A DNA stretch of 26,006 nucleotides from Acanthamoeba sp. SK_2022b (GCA_027943245.1 JANDJZ010000663.1:1-26006); one strand, 5' to 3'. Counted from the stretch's first letter, positions 1 to 10,288 are shown. Translations and numbers: made by a program. Notes: a model not told the origin generated them from the letters alone.

Positions 1-1861
1 AGCGGGAAGGCTGACGCACTGATGTCCTTGCGGCCCTCGTGGAGGTAGTGCAGGATGGGGTCCAGCACCTTGGTCACGTCTCCCTTGGTGAGCAACCAAC
101 GGAAGAAGCCCTGCACACGCGCCAAGACGTTCGTCGTCACCAACCACCACTCAAAGCAAACCAGACCAGACAACGAGAACGAGAACGAGAACGAGAACGC
201 GACGACGCACCTGGTTCTCCTGGATGAGCTTCCAGAAGAGCATGAGGACCTCCTGGTGGCACGAGACCTGCTTCGTGGAGTTGGGCAGGTAGGTGTTGTG
301 CGCGCGGATCGGATTGGAGAGCAGCTGGTGCATGGACTCGTAGACCCACTCGTACTCGCGCACCTGGTCCACCGACTTGAGGTACTCCACGAATATGTTG
401 CGCGCGCCGCCGGGCCTCATGATCAGCGCCGAGGGCTCGTGGTTCAACAGCACCGCCAACACCTGCAGCGAGGTGTCGGCGAGGCCCTCCTTGCTGTCGG
501 TGAAGATGACGTGGTTGTAGGGCATGCCCCACCCGACGGGGTCGTACGAGAGCGCCGTGTTGAGCAGCGAGTAGAAGATGGCGAGCGAATGGTAGGACGT
601 GTTGCACGCCACGATGTCCAGCCACTTGTTCACGTACTTGCCGGTCTCCTCCGGTGTCCTATATGGTTTGGGGGGGGGGGTAGCACAAGTGCTGTCAGCG
701 TGGGACGTGTGCGTGCATGGGTCGTGGGGGTTGTTTGTACACTACCTGTAGAGGGCCTCGGAGAAGAGGACCAGGAAGCAGCGAAGCACCTCTGTGCGGT
801 TCGAGTGCATGTGGGCCGCGGTAGGGAGCGTCTGCACCGAATCACCGGATCGTCAGCGCACACACGAGGCAGACCACGCAGGTAAGCTGCGAAGGGGTGA
901 TGGCCACGTACGTCCTGCACGCCCACGCCGGGCTCCCACACGTGCTCGAGAGGGAAGATCTCGCTCTCGGCGGGCACGCGGTTGAGCGGGGAGACGGTGA
1001 AGTTGGGGTAGAACAGCAGATTCACGATCGCGTTCAGCAGACGGATGGCCAACGGATCGGTCGGGTCCTCGCCTTTGAACAGCAGCGCGTCCTCGAGCAC
1101 GCCGGCGGCAGGCTCATAGGCGGGCGGCGCCTTGCGCGCATCAGCCGCAGCCGCAGGCGCGGCCGCGGGCTCGCCCTGCTGCTCGCCGTTCTCTTGCGGC
1201 GGCGCGACAGCTGTCCCAGGCTCTGTCGGTGAGGCTCCGTTTTGATGCGCGCCCTCTCCAGCATCGGCAGCAGCGGGAGCAGGAACGGCCAAGACGGGCA
1301 GCTCGCTGCGCCAGAAGACCGCTTCGAGGAAGTCATCCGACTGGTCCTCGGTGATGAAGGGCAGCAGGCGCGTCACGAGCCGCACGCAGTTGAGCGCCGC
1401 CTTGTAGTCGGCCGCCGTGTTCTTGGAACCAGAGCCCACGACCTGCCTCATGCGCTTCACAACCTGTGTGCACATGCAGCACGTGGCGCAAGAGATGAGC
1501 AGCCAGGCCGAGGGAAACAGTACTGTATGGTGATGCAAAGGCGGGATTTTGTAGAGACCAAAGATGCATCCCAAAACCAAAAAGGAGCTTTGGAGGGCAA
1601 ATGCACAGAGCACAAGAAGGACAAGTGATTTCATGAAGAAGGAGGTCACTATACCTTGTTGAGAAGTAGGGCGAGGTTTCGCGGCTTTTGTTGCTTCATA
1701 CGGCGCACATCATCAGGCTTCACGCTGTTGAAGATGTCTTCTACCGATGCCGGCAGTGACCAGAACGCGTCCCAAAATTGGTCTTCATTTGGCGCGATTT
1801 CACGCTCCACCAGCTCCCTCAAATAAGAGGGGTAGTCTTGCTTTGATGCAGCCAGTCCCAT
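1..1861 (-). CDS. HID1: HID1-like protein (Golgi / dense-core vesicle trafficking), 3' end beyond window
   Basis: Exons (minus strand): 1861-1655, 1463-912, 831-746, 658-211, 110-1 (incomplete); every junction is GT-AG and phase-consistent, giving about 467 residues. The start at 1861 is chosen because it gives MGLAASK, the same short N-terminus with Gly2 as animal HID1, where Gly2 is myristoylated for membrane attachment. Family blocks seen: DQFWDAFW near residue 25, CVRLVTRLLPFI, YDPVGWGMPYNHVIFTD, NIFVEYL, HQLLSNP, NTYLPNSTK and LMLFWKL. An Ala/Pro-rich low-complexity insert in exon 2 has no counterpart in animal HID1. HID1 is a peripheral Golgi protein needed for neuropeptide sorting in animals; in an amoeba a general trans-Golgi trafficking role is inferred. 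The C-terminal part of the protein lies outside the window. Family assignment is strong; function in this organism is inferred. Confidence 0.92.
173..199. repeat. (GAGAAC)n hexanucleotide repeat in HID1 intron 4
   Basis: About 4.5 copies of GAGAAC lie inside the intron at 111-210 of the HID1-like gene. Confidence 0.9.
670..680. repeat. G11 homopolymer in HID1 intron 3
   Basis: Eleven consecutive G on the plus strand (C in the transcript) lie about 10 nt upstream of the 3' splice site of the intron at 659-745, so the tract can serve as a pyrimidine tract. Confidence 0.9.
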
Positions 1862-2029
1862 CTTTACAGACTTCTGATGCTTCCAGCCGCGACGTAGCAC
1901 CACACTCGCACCCTCAGCAGGGTAGCGCGGGGGGATAAATCCGGGAATGCTCTGCTCTCTTTTTTTTGTTGTTTTTTTGTGCCTTGCCGGCGACAAGGTA
2001 GACGAACAAGAGCTATTGCTTCAGTGGCT

Positions 2030-3801
2030 CTACTTCTCGGTGGTGTTGTTGCTGTTGGCGAGCTCCTGGTGGAAATCGATCGTGTCGGATCGCACGAACT
2101 CGGTCTCGCCGATCCGCCTCACGAACGCGAGCGACTCGCCACGGAAGAAGCCGTCGTCGTACCACGCCGCCATCTGCTCGGTGGAGTACGGCCCGTAGAG
2201 CTCTCCCTCTTCGTTCTGCTTGTATTCCCACATGGTGCCCACATCTGGATTGCTCTCAGATGGCCTGCTGTGTGTGTTGTACGATGGTTAGCCCACCGTC
2301 GAACCGTCCTTCTACACGGGGAAGGCACATACCTGGAACCGCCGCTGCTGGTGCCGCTGCTATTGCTACTGCCACTGCTGCCAGAGGTAAGGAGGCTCTG
2401 CTGAGGTTTGGATTCGTGACTGCTGAGAAGGGTGGAGAGTATGCGTTCGCGGGAGTAGTCGTAGACGTTGACCCAACCGTCGTCGAATAGCTTGCTGGCC
2501 GCGTCGGTCACCAGGTCGAGCTTACGTCGACTCTCCGCCAAGTGCTCGGCCGCCTTCTGCTTCGTTGTCTCGTCGACAGAGCCCGCCGCAGCCGCCGCCT
2601 TGCCTTTGGCTTTGCCCTTTCCCTGAAGCGAGAGGCGTACACTCATGAGCACTACGCGGATGAACGCACGCACACCAAGCAGCACAGGGCCTGGCTTTAC
2701 CTGAGCAGCGCGAGCGAGCTTGATCGTCTGGCCCAACCGACGAAGAGCCTGCTGCACTGTTTCTTCGGGCAGCAGCACGTCGCACATCTGCCTCTTCAAC
2801 TCGAGCAGATCCACGGGTTTCTGGCATGGCATGACAGGTGACACCACATACAGAGGTAAGTAAAGACCTGCATCAACATACAAGCGCGCGCGTATGATGG
2901 GCACGCGAGGCACACCTCTTCCCTGGGCGCAGCGGGTGCGGGTGCACGCGAAGGGACCGCGCGAGTGGTGGCCAACGTTTCGGAGTCGCGCAGCCAAGCG
3001 TCGGCCTGCAGCGCGTCGGCTCGGTGCTCCTTCGACAGATCGCCCATTTCATCACCCACGTCATCGTCCTCGCCATCCCTGCCCACGCCACACCACGCCA
3101 GCGCCGACGCAGTAAGCAAGTGCAAGCGCAACAAACAAACAAACAAACAAACAGAGGAGAAAATTGAAAGCGCAGGCAAGCGGAGAGGCGTACTTGTCGC
3201 GTCGAGTGAAGATGAAGTTGCCAGTTGCGTCGAAGTAGCCCATCTCGAGATCTTCTGAAAGATTGAAAGGCTCAATGGGGACCTCCTTCCCTTGGAGCGT
3301 GTAGCCGCTGCCGTGCTCAAGCTCATCAGCCAGCGAAGCCTCGCCACGCGCTTCTTCCTCGCCCTCAAGCCCGTCTTCATCTCCACCCCGACGGCCGCCA
3401 CCTGCTTTCGCTGCAATGTTGCTGTAGTCTAGCCGCCCGAATTCGGCATCTTCGCGAAACGTCTGCTGGAATCGGCTGGCCGCTTTGCGCGCTGCCCTCT
3501 TGTCTTCTTCTTCGCCCTCGCGCTCCCGCTCGAGTGCCATGGCCCTCTCCTCATCGTCTTCGCTTCCTACAGGAGCAGTGCTTTCGAATGTGCCCTCCAC
3601 CTCAGCTCCATGAGCATGAGGAAGGCGCTCTTCCTGCCCGTACTCCTCGTCTTTTTCTTTTCCTTTGCGTGCACGCTGTCGATCTTGCGCCTCCTCGTCG
3701 ATGCGTGCTCGCTTCGCAGGCTGGCCAGACTCTGGTACTTCGTGCTCCTTTTCCTCTTCCCCATCAGCCTTGCGCTTGCCGCTTTGCCGCTGATCGTCCA
3801 T
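2030..3801 (-). CDS. CD2BP2: CD2BP2/Lin1-like GYF-domain protein (U5 snRNP associated)
   Basis: Exons: 3801-3194, 3078-2916, 2820-2701, 2622-2333, 2267-2030, giving 472 residues, all GT-AG. The N-terminal ~170 residues are charged, with a KRKADGEEEK-type basic/acidic nuclear stretch. The block EDLEMGYFDATGNFIF (about 181-196) matches the conserved central element of CD2BP2/Lin1. A conserved helical block PEETVQQALRRLG follows in exon 3. The C-terminal GYF domain covers about 405-465: MWEYK, then ELYGPYSTEQM, W429, G433-F434-F435, and an ending IDFH as in human CD2BP2. GYF domains bind proline-rich peptides; CD2BP2/Lin1/Snu40 binds the U5 snRNP protein Prp6 during tri-snRNP assembly. Domain order and length fit the family well. 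It is head-to-head with the next plus-strand gene. Confidence 0.93.
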
Positions 3802-3963
3802 CTGTGAGTTTGCAGTCGATTTGTATGCTGGTCTGTTTCTTCTTGGCCGCAGAAGGAAAAGTTGGCGAAAAGGAAAATACAAATCGAAAAAAGAAAAAAA
3901 GAGAAACGAAAGAAATAGAACGCAAGGAGGAGGAAAAAAGGAAGACTTGACGCGATCTCGGGG
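3802..3963. promoter_or_regulatory. Divergent intergenic region, CD2BP2 / unknown gene
   Basis: 162 bp separate two start codons pointing away from each other, so the spacer must hold both 5' leaders and core promoters. It is strongly purine-biased on the plus strand (AAAAAAGAAAAAAAGAGAAA type), unlike the GC-rich exons. No clear TATA box is seen. Confidence 0.5.
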
Positions 3964-6855
3964 ATGAAGAAACGAACCGCCGACAAGATGGAGACTCAAT
4001 CACCCAAACATAACGCGAAGAACTGGGACGATGAGGCTCGACGATACGTCGAGGGAGTTGCTGCCCTTCTCATCGCAGATTCGCGGGCAGGTCCGCTTCT
4101 TGCTGGCACAGGAGCTGGAGATGAGGTTGAAGAGAGAGTCGCGGGCGTGCTCCATTCCCTGCTCGCCGATCGCGATGCATGGCCCGCCACCGCTCGCCCA
4201 CTCCGGGATCACATAATCGCCGGCCTCGACGAATTCACAGCCCTCCTCATCACCAAGTGCGTCCTTTACTCCTTCTTTGCGTTTTCATTTCTGGGCAGAC
4301 CTTCTGGTGACAGAGATTTCATTGCAAGAAAATTAAATCTCTGTTCGCAAGGACCGCCCGCAAATTGATTTTTCATTTCATCACCCTAATCACCAAGATT
4401 ATTTTACCGACTACTCGAAAATCACAGATTGGAGGCCAGTGTGGGCCTCAAGCGCAAGGCTGCCGCCAAGTCCGGTGCACGTCCCGCCAAGGTGTGCACT
4501 CCTGATTTTCTTGTGCATGGTGTAGCAGACGCTCGCGAGCGCCATGCTCGAGGTGGAAGACGGCTCCTTACCATGGTTATGAATGATGACGATGGTGCAG
4601 AAAGCGAGGAAGGGCGACGAGGAAGAGGAGGAAGCGAAGGAGGAGGAGGAGGAGGGCGTGGACTCCTTCGCAGCGTTCGGCCATGCCGGTAGACAGGCAG
4701 CGCTGAGCGCGCTCGAGCGGCCGATGGACGACAAGGCCCGCGCCGCGCTCTGTACGCCTATCCTCCCCCTCCTCCCCCGCGTTCGCCCGGTTGAACAGCG
4801 TTCGTGTTGACGCCGTGCACGCCGCGAGAGCAGACAGGCAGCTGCTGCTGGCCCCTTCCACCACAGCGCGGGTCCTGCCCGAGTACATGGCCCACGAACA
4901 CGTAACCGCTCGCCCCATGTCACCCACACCACACGGTCGTGCATGGCGCGAATGCTCACCCCCCCCCCCTCCCCCTACGGCGTCTTCTTCCGTGATCAGG
5001 CAAAGCTGGGCCTTGCCGACCGCCTGCGTAGGCTTCAGTTGCTGACTTTTGCCGCCCCTACCGACGCGGCACGTCGCGCCCGCTTGCAATCTCTATCGCG
5101 AGCAACCGCCATCGCTAATATTTCTGTTTCTGTTTCTATTTGTTTTTAATTTTGTTTTTTGTATTTTTGATTTTGTTTGTATTTTTTTCCCCCAATGCAC
5201 ACGTGTCCTCCCCTCGGCCTTCCACATCCATCACGACAGGAGGCGAGTGCGGGCCTACGCTCGTGTGCCGCCATGGCCCGTGAACTTTACGACACGATGC
5301 AGACCGAGGGCGCCCACGACGATGCGTACGCACACCATCGCACACACGCACGCGCGCGCGCGCGCACACGCGACACACATTGTCGCGTGGGGCACGGTGT
5401 CGGTAGGGCGCGCGCTCAAATAAGGTTTTACCTCCGCGCAGTAAGCTGTCGGTGCTCAAGGCCCTGGCGGGGCACATGGCCGCGTGCGATGCTCGGCGAC
5501 GACTGGCCAGCCACGCCGTGACCGCTCCGCTGGCCGACCACATCAAGCAGCAGCGCATCCGTCGCCATCAGCGACGCGTCACCGGCCAGTGGACCGGGGC
5601 CTACTACCTGGCGCTGGGCGACCTCCTTAAGGAATACATTAAGGTGGCGTCGCTTCTGTCGACAGAATTTGCCGTGCGCAAGGTCTACCCGGAGCTCCTC
5701 TTCAGCGTGTCGCTCGCCAGCGAGGGCGACACGCGCCTGCCGCTGTCCCTCCTGCGCGCCCTCTGCGAGCTCACCGCCGGCGAGACCGAAGTCGACAAGA
5801 ACGAGCAGGGCCGGCTGCGCGTGGTGGCCCACAAGCTGTTCTACGACGTCTTCGTGAGCGAGGAGCGCGTGCTGCGGAGCAACACGGCGACCAAGACGGC
5901 CACCGTCCAGCAGGCCCTGGCGCGGGACCCGCCCGCCAACTACCTCCACTTTGCGCTCATGGCCAAGCGCAGCGTCGAGTTCTGGAGCCAGCGCAAGGAG
6001 CACAAGCTCACCCAGCTCCGCGCGGAGGAGATCAAGCTCCGCAAGCGCAAGGACGTCGTCGCCACCCGCTCCGGCGCCGACGCCGGCGCCGATCTCGAAG
6101 GTATTACACCGCGCGCGCCGATGCTGCGATTCTCCCTCTCTGGTGCAAGCGCCCACAACTGAGCGTCGCGCGTTTGCTGGCGCATGCAGAGATGAAGATG
6201 CTGGAGGCGACGATCGACGCGGGCTACAAGGTGGCCGTTCCCCCGAGCCTCCAGGCCGCCCTCGCGCACAGGGTCGGCGGCGGCAAGGACAAGAACCACA
6301 CGTTCCACTTCCGAAGCGTCACCGAGGGTGAGCTGCTCGAGGTACCCACGACACGACACGACACGACACGACACGACACGACACGACACGACACGACACG
6401 ACACGACACGACACGACCACGGGAGCTCCCGTGGCAATGGCGCCGCGACGCTAATGGATCGCCCCCTCATCTCTGCACTCTGTCCGCCAACAGCTGCTCG
6501 AGCACGCATCGCGAAGCACAAAGAAGGAGGCCGAAGGAGAAGATGAGGATGACGTGGTCGTGGTGGACGATGAAGAAGAGAAGGAAAACAACGAAGAGGA
6601 GGAGGAGGAGGAGGCCAAACCAGCTGACGGTGAAGGTGAGGAGGAGGCCTCCATGTTCGTCATCGACACCAAGGGCGCGTCCACGTACGTGTACCATCCA
6701 CGCGTGTGTGCTTTGGGCGAGTGGACTGACGTGTCGCGCCGCGCAGGGCCAAGCACGCCGCGAAGCCGACCGCTCCCGCCACAGAGAAGACGAGCGAACT
6801 CCAGCGCGACGTGGCAGCCCTCCTGGAGCAGTTGAGCGATCAGGAAGAGGAGTAG
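3964..6855 (+). CDS. Unrecognised 640-residue helical protein with acidic runs
   Basis: Reconstructed exons: 3964-4256, 4428-4491, 4529-4552, 4601-4751, 4834-4901, 5000-5125, 5240-5325, 5442-6100, 6190-6341, 6494-6684, 6747-6855; phases agree throughout (1923 nt). A second in-frame ATG lies at 3988. I do not recognise the family. Visible features: a helical Ala/Leu/Arg-rich body; a Glu run in exon 4; a large conserved-looking core in exon 8 (about residues 272-490) with YYLALGDLLKEYIK and FALMAKRSVEFWSQRKEH; a second Glu run in exon 10; and an acidic C-terminus ending SDQEEE. No membrane segment, signal peptide or catalytic motif is evident. Exons 3-6 are the least certain, because exon 3 is only 24 nt and the intron after exon 6 has a weak GTTTCT donor. 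The charge pattern suggests a nuclear or scaffold protein, but this is a guess. Confidence 0.7.
4959..4969. repeat. C11 homopolymer in intron of unknown gene
   Basis: Eleven consecutive C in the intron at 4902-4999, upstream of the acceptor ending ATCAG. Confidence 0.9.
5339..5376. repeat. CA/CG alternating purine-pyrimidine tract
   Basis: An alternating (CA)n(CG)n(CA)n tract lies in the intron at 5326-5441. This is Z-DNA-prone sequence by composition. Confidence 0.75.
6348..6417. repeat. (ACACG)14 pentanucleotide minisatellite in an intron
   Basis: Fourteen near-perfect 5-bp units fill the first half of the intron at 6342-6493 of the unknown gene. The array starts 6 nt after the 5' splice site and abuts a perfect 18-bp palindrome at 6417-6434. 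Confidence 0.95.
6417..6434. repeat. Perfect 18-bp palindrome next to the minisatellite
   Basis: CCACGGGAGCTCCCGTGG is its own reverse complement and begins at the last base of the pentanucleotide array. In RNA it would form a hairpin only with a strained loop; in DNA it is a dyad. Confidence 0.95.
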
Positions 6856-7084
6856 GGCGGGAGGATGATCACCTTTTTTTGCACCGACGAAAAGTCAACG
6901 GGAGAACGTGTGAGTCCTTAAGCCAATGAAATTTCGGCAGCACTCCTTCCTGGCGCTCGTCGGCATTCCCGGGGGTCCACTCCACCAAACGTATCCATGG
7001 CCAGCTACAAAAGGCGTAACGACGACCTCACTTGCATTCATCACAACAAACAACACCTTACCAACAACCAACCAACCAACCAAC

Positions 7085-7387
7085 ATGTCGTCGAACGAGC
7101 CCTCGAAGATGTCCGCCTACGGCGACAAGGCCATGGGTGCCATGAAGGAGAACGCCGGCTGGGCCGTGGGCAACAAGCAGATGGAGGCCGAGGGCAAGGC
7201 CCAGGGCGCCAAGGGTGACGCCCAGCTCGAAGCGGCCAGGGCCGAGCAGAAGGCCATCGGCGAGAAGGACAAGCTCAAGGGCAACCTCAAGGAGACTGCC
7301 GGCAACGTGCTCGGCAATGAGCAGTGGCAGGCCGAGGGCAAGGCCGACCGTCTCAAGGGCGAGGCTCGCGACAAGATGAACATCTAA
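7085..7387 (+). CDS. CsbD-like stress-response protein, two repeats
   Basis: Single-exon gene of 100 residues; the ATG at 7085 follows an A/C-rich leader (CCAACCAACCAACC). The protein is hydrophilic, Lys/Ala/Gly/Glu-rich and lacks Cys and hydrophobic segments. Two related units are visible: about residues 18-45 (MKENAGWAVGNKQMEAEGKA) and about 63-98 (LKGNLKETAGNVLGNEQW, then AEGKADRLKGEARDK). The pattern K-G-x2-K-x-x-x-G-x2-x-G-(N/D)-x2-x2-x-G-K is the signature of the CsbD family, known as general-stress proteins of bacteria and found in some fungi and protists. The molecular role is not known; a disordered, hydrophilin-like protective role is an inference. The lack of introns is unusual for this locus. 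Codon use is strongly C/G-ending, suggesting high expression. Confidence 0.88.
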   Translation: MSSNEPSKMSAYGDKAMGAMKENAGWAVGNKQMEAEGKAQGAKGDAQLEAARAEQKAIGEKDKLKGNLKETAGNVLGNEQWQAEGKADRLKGEARDKMNI

Positions 7388-7986
7388 GCTACTCCATCCC
7401 ACCATTCCTCTATGCACGAGGGCCACAAGTGTGCATCACACTTTTGGCTTCGTTCCTAGTAAACAACAAACTTTCATCCACGCCAAGTTGTTTCTAGTGT
7501 CTTGTGTATTCTAGCTGATGAGGACCATACATTGCGCAAGAGGAATAATAACCGTATCATTTTAACTGGCGGTTCTATGGCCAATTAAAATGAATAAATA
7601 GGGTTGACGTCAAAAATAAAATGAGAGGTAAAATACTGTTCGGTAAGTGCAGTAGCTTGGCTGGGCTCCACGTCCTCGGACTTCTTTCCCTCCCTTGATA
7701 TCAGAAGGTGATCAAGGAAGAGGTATACTCCTGCTCCTTTGCCATCCACCTCACCTCGTACTCCTGTTTGCCAAGAGAGTATGGATGAAGATAAATATCA
7801 AAAAGCAAGGTGCAGTCACCTCCCTCTCCACCACGCACATTTATATATATATAGCGTAGTGGTGTGGTGGTCTTCTACCCAATAAATAGCTGTCCTACAT
7901 AGATATGCTACAGTGCAGTGGCTGCATGGAGGAGTGGCGCAATTTGTAAGCCGCGGCAAGCGAGCGCGCACGGTGGTAAGAGTGTT
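7388..7986. other. Convergent 3' intergenic region between CsbD-like and VTT genes
   Basis: About 600 bp without a supportable coding region; it is AT-richer than its surroundings. It contains a 13-bp inverted repeat (7558-7592), a TGACGTCA palindrome (7605-7612), several AATAAA-like motifs on both strands that could serve polyadenylation of the two converging genes, and a short TATATATATATA run near 7841-7852. It also has to contain the 3' UTR of the VTT gene. Confidence 0.6.
7558..7592. repeat. Inverted repeat, 13-bp arms with one mismatch
   Basis: Arms CATTTTAACTGGC and GCCAATTAAAATG are separated by 9 nt and pair at 12 of 13 positions. The repeat lies 170 bp downstream of the CsbD-like stop codon between convergent genes. 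Confidence 0.8.
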
Positions 7987-9802
7987 CTACTCCCCCTTGC
8001 GTTTGATGGTGATCACCTTGTCGAGGATGTCCTGTCCGGACTTCTTTACGGTGCCCACAAAATTGGAGCTCGTGACGGGTTTGACCTCCTCCGGCTCCGC
8101 CTCGCTGGAGTCGTCTGCTGTGCCACGAACATACAAAACCACGCGATAATAAATAATAAATAATAAATAAATAATAAGGAAAAGGATAAAAATAAAAAGA
8201 AATGACAGTGTAGAGAAAGCGTCAGCCACACTTCAGGACCAACACCAAGGGGGAGGGTGGGTGGAACGAAGGGCATGTGAAAGAGAGCGTCTCTATTACC
8301 TGAGAGGAGGGAAGGGGGTAAGTCAAGCATCGCACGTTACTGGTGATCCAGGGTGTGCTCGTGGTGGTGGTGGTGGTGTTCTCCTCCTCCTCCTTCCTCT
8401 TCATCGTGACTATCATCCCCCCGAGCGAGGAAGGGGAACGCACCATCCATGAGCTCTCCGTCGATCGCGCGCAAAAGTCGAGTTCGGTCGTCTTCGTCGA
8501 GTGGCGGCAGAGCGCCGCCGCCCTCGTCCATCTCCGAGTCCTCCATCTCCAGGTCTGCCAAGCTCTCGGCCATCTCCGTTTGTCTGGTGACCGCGGCCAC
8601 AAGGCGCGCGCGCGCGAGCAGAGGTTGGCGTGTGCGTTTGGCCAGCGTCAGCTACCACGGCGCGGCTCGACGCGCATGGGCGAGCAAGGAGGAGCGGTTG
8701 AAACGGTTACCGTTGGCGCTCCTTGACCTTGCGCATGGCCTCTCGCGACAAGAAGAACAGCAACACGAAGAGGATGACCGTCATGGCTATCTCGATGCCC
8801 AGCATGATCTGCGCGAGCCACATAGGAAAAAGGAAATCACCCCGCATTAAATAAATAAATAAAAATTATATAAAAATCAATATTAATCGTTGGCCACACG
8901 AGACGGTACCTTCTGCCAGAGCCCAAACTCGAAATCGCCGGTGGCGATGGAGGTGAGGTCGGCCATGGTGGTGCCCATGTAGACCAGCATCAATATCTCC
9001 GGCACCAGCCCGACGATGGTCGCCACCGAGAACGAGAGCACCGACACGTTCGACACCTGCAGCGTGTAGCAACGTGCATCGGGTTGTTTTTTAGAGGAGT
9101 GTGCGCGGCGGGTTGGATGCGCGCGCGCTTCGAGAAAAGGGGAGAACGCTCGCGGTACCGAGAAGAGGCCGTTCTGCACGCCAAAGGGGATGGGAGCCAT
9201 GCGCATGATGAGGATGAGGTAGAAGCCCTTCGACTCCATCGTGTGCATGAAGGCCTGAAGGGTGGGATTCTCGTTGATCTTTCGCTGGAACCAGTTCTTG
9301 AACAGCACGCGACAAGACCAGAACCCAAGGACGGACCCCGTGATCGTCCCGATCAAGACGGTCACGGATGCATTCAAAATTCCTGCATGAAGAGGGCAAA
9401 ATAAATAAAACAAAAAACAAAAAACAAAAAAACAATAAATCTTGAAAGCGGCATTGACGTACCGAGGATGGGACCGTCTTGGCCATAAATGAAGCCCGCC
9501 GCCAGACCCAGAGGCGTGTAGCCGATGAGCATGAAGGGGAGACCGGTGATGGTGAAGGCGATGACAAAGAGCAAATTGCCCCAGTAACCGATACCCTTCA
9601 CCCACTCGAGGAAGACGGCGAGGTAGCCAGCAGACGAGAACCAATAGAAGAAGCCGCATAGAGCTGCACAGGCAATAAGCGAGATGATGATTTTAAGCCA
9701 CGTCCTGAAGGTCCATTTGGGCCACCATCGCGTCAAGCAAGAAGATTTCATTTGCTTCGAATCGTGGTGATCGCGCGTTTCGCTGGATGTCGGTGCTCCC
9801 AT
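7987..9802 (-). CDS. VTT-domain (TVP38/TMEM64/DedA-like) membrane protein
   Basis: Exons: 9802-9463, 9382-9159, 9056-8910, 8808-8711, 8583-8341, probable small exon 8292-8246, 8117-7987; about 409 residues. The first four exons are firm. The 3' part is less sure: the phase only closes if the 47-nt exon at 8292-8246 is included. A membrane segment lies near residues 36-56 (IIISLIACAALCGFFYWF), followed by helices and re-entrant loops. The family signature RMAPIPFGVQNGLFS in exon 2 fits R-x2-P-x-PF-x3-N of TVP38/TMEM64 proteins, and a last membrane helix with IMLGIEIAMTVILFVLLFF lies in exon 4. The cytosolic C-terminal tail is acidic with a His6 run. VTT proteins act as lipid scramblases or in Golgi/ER membrane traffic; placement in the endomembrane system is inferred from the family. 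Confidence 0.88.
8146..8177. repeat. (AATA)n tract in VTT gene intron
   Basis: AT-rich AATA/AATAA units fill part of the intron upstream of the last exon. In the transcript it is a U-rich stretch upstream of the acceptor at 8118. Confidence 0.85.
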
Positions 9803-10288
9803 AGTTACGTCGCAGAGAGAAGAGGAGAGAGGAAAAAGAGCTCTTGCGCGAGGAATCGTTCCAATTTTGTCAGGACCTAGAGGCGAACGAATCGTTTCGC
9901 GAAATTAATATGCGACGTGGAGATGTGGCATGCGACGCGAGTTAAGGTTGTGGCGAAGGAAGGGATCTTCGATCGGTTCGGTAGATCGAGTTCAAAATCA
10001 ACCCGCCTCAAGGTACTGCAGACGAAAAGTTGAGAGCCTCTCGTCCTCCTTTCTCGTTACACGGAAAATTTCGCACGAATTAGAACACGCTCTTTCCCCC
10101 GAGAGCGGGGAGTGACCTGGAATTCGAAACATGTTCGGGCTTTCGGACTTGCTGACGTGTCTGCAGCCACCACAGAGATTGGTGTGCGATCGCCAATCCT
10201 GGTCCTTGATCCGCGTAGAGCTGAAATCGATCTCTCTGTCGGAAGCAATTGTTGTGAAATCGCCCAAATCACAATCGTGTGATTGTTG
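9803..10288. promoter_or_regulatory. Divergent intergenic region, VTT gene / CANT1
   Basis: 486 bp between two opposed start codons. No coding region is supported. No TATA element with a good match is seen. It must contain both 5' leaders and the core promoters. Confidence 0.45.

Noticed and set aside
55..885. 276-residue plus-strand frame opposite HID1
   Set aside because: It has no family features and lies antisense to exons whose translation matches HID1 across several conserved blocks.
6348..6417. CRISPR-like array
   Set aside because: The 5-bp units are contiguous with no spacers; it is an intronic minisatellite in a eukaryotic gene.
7905..7995. tRNA-like stretch (GTGGCGCAATTTGTAAGC ... 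GTTCTA)
   Set aside because: It resembles a D-arm and a T-loop by eye, but acceptor stem, anticodon stem and a proper T-stem with 7-nt loop cannot be formed.
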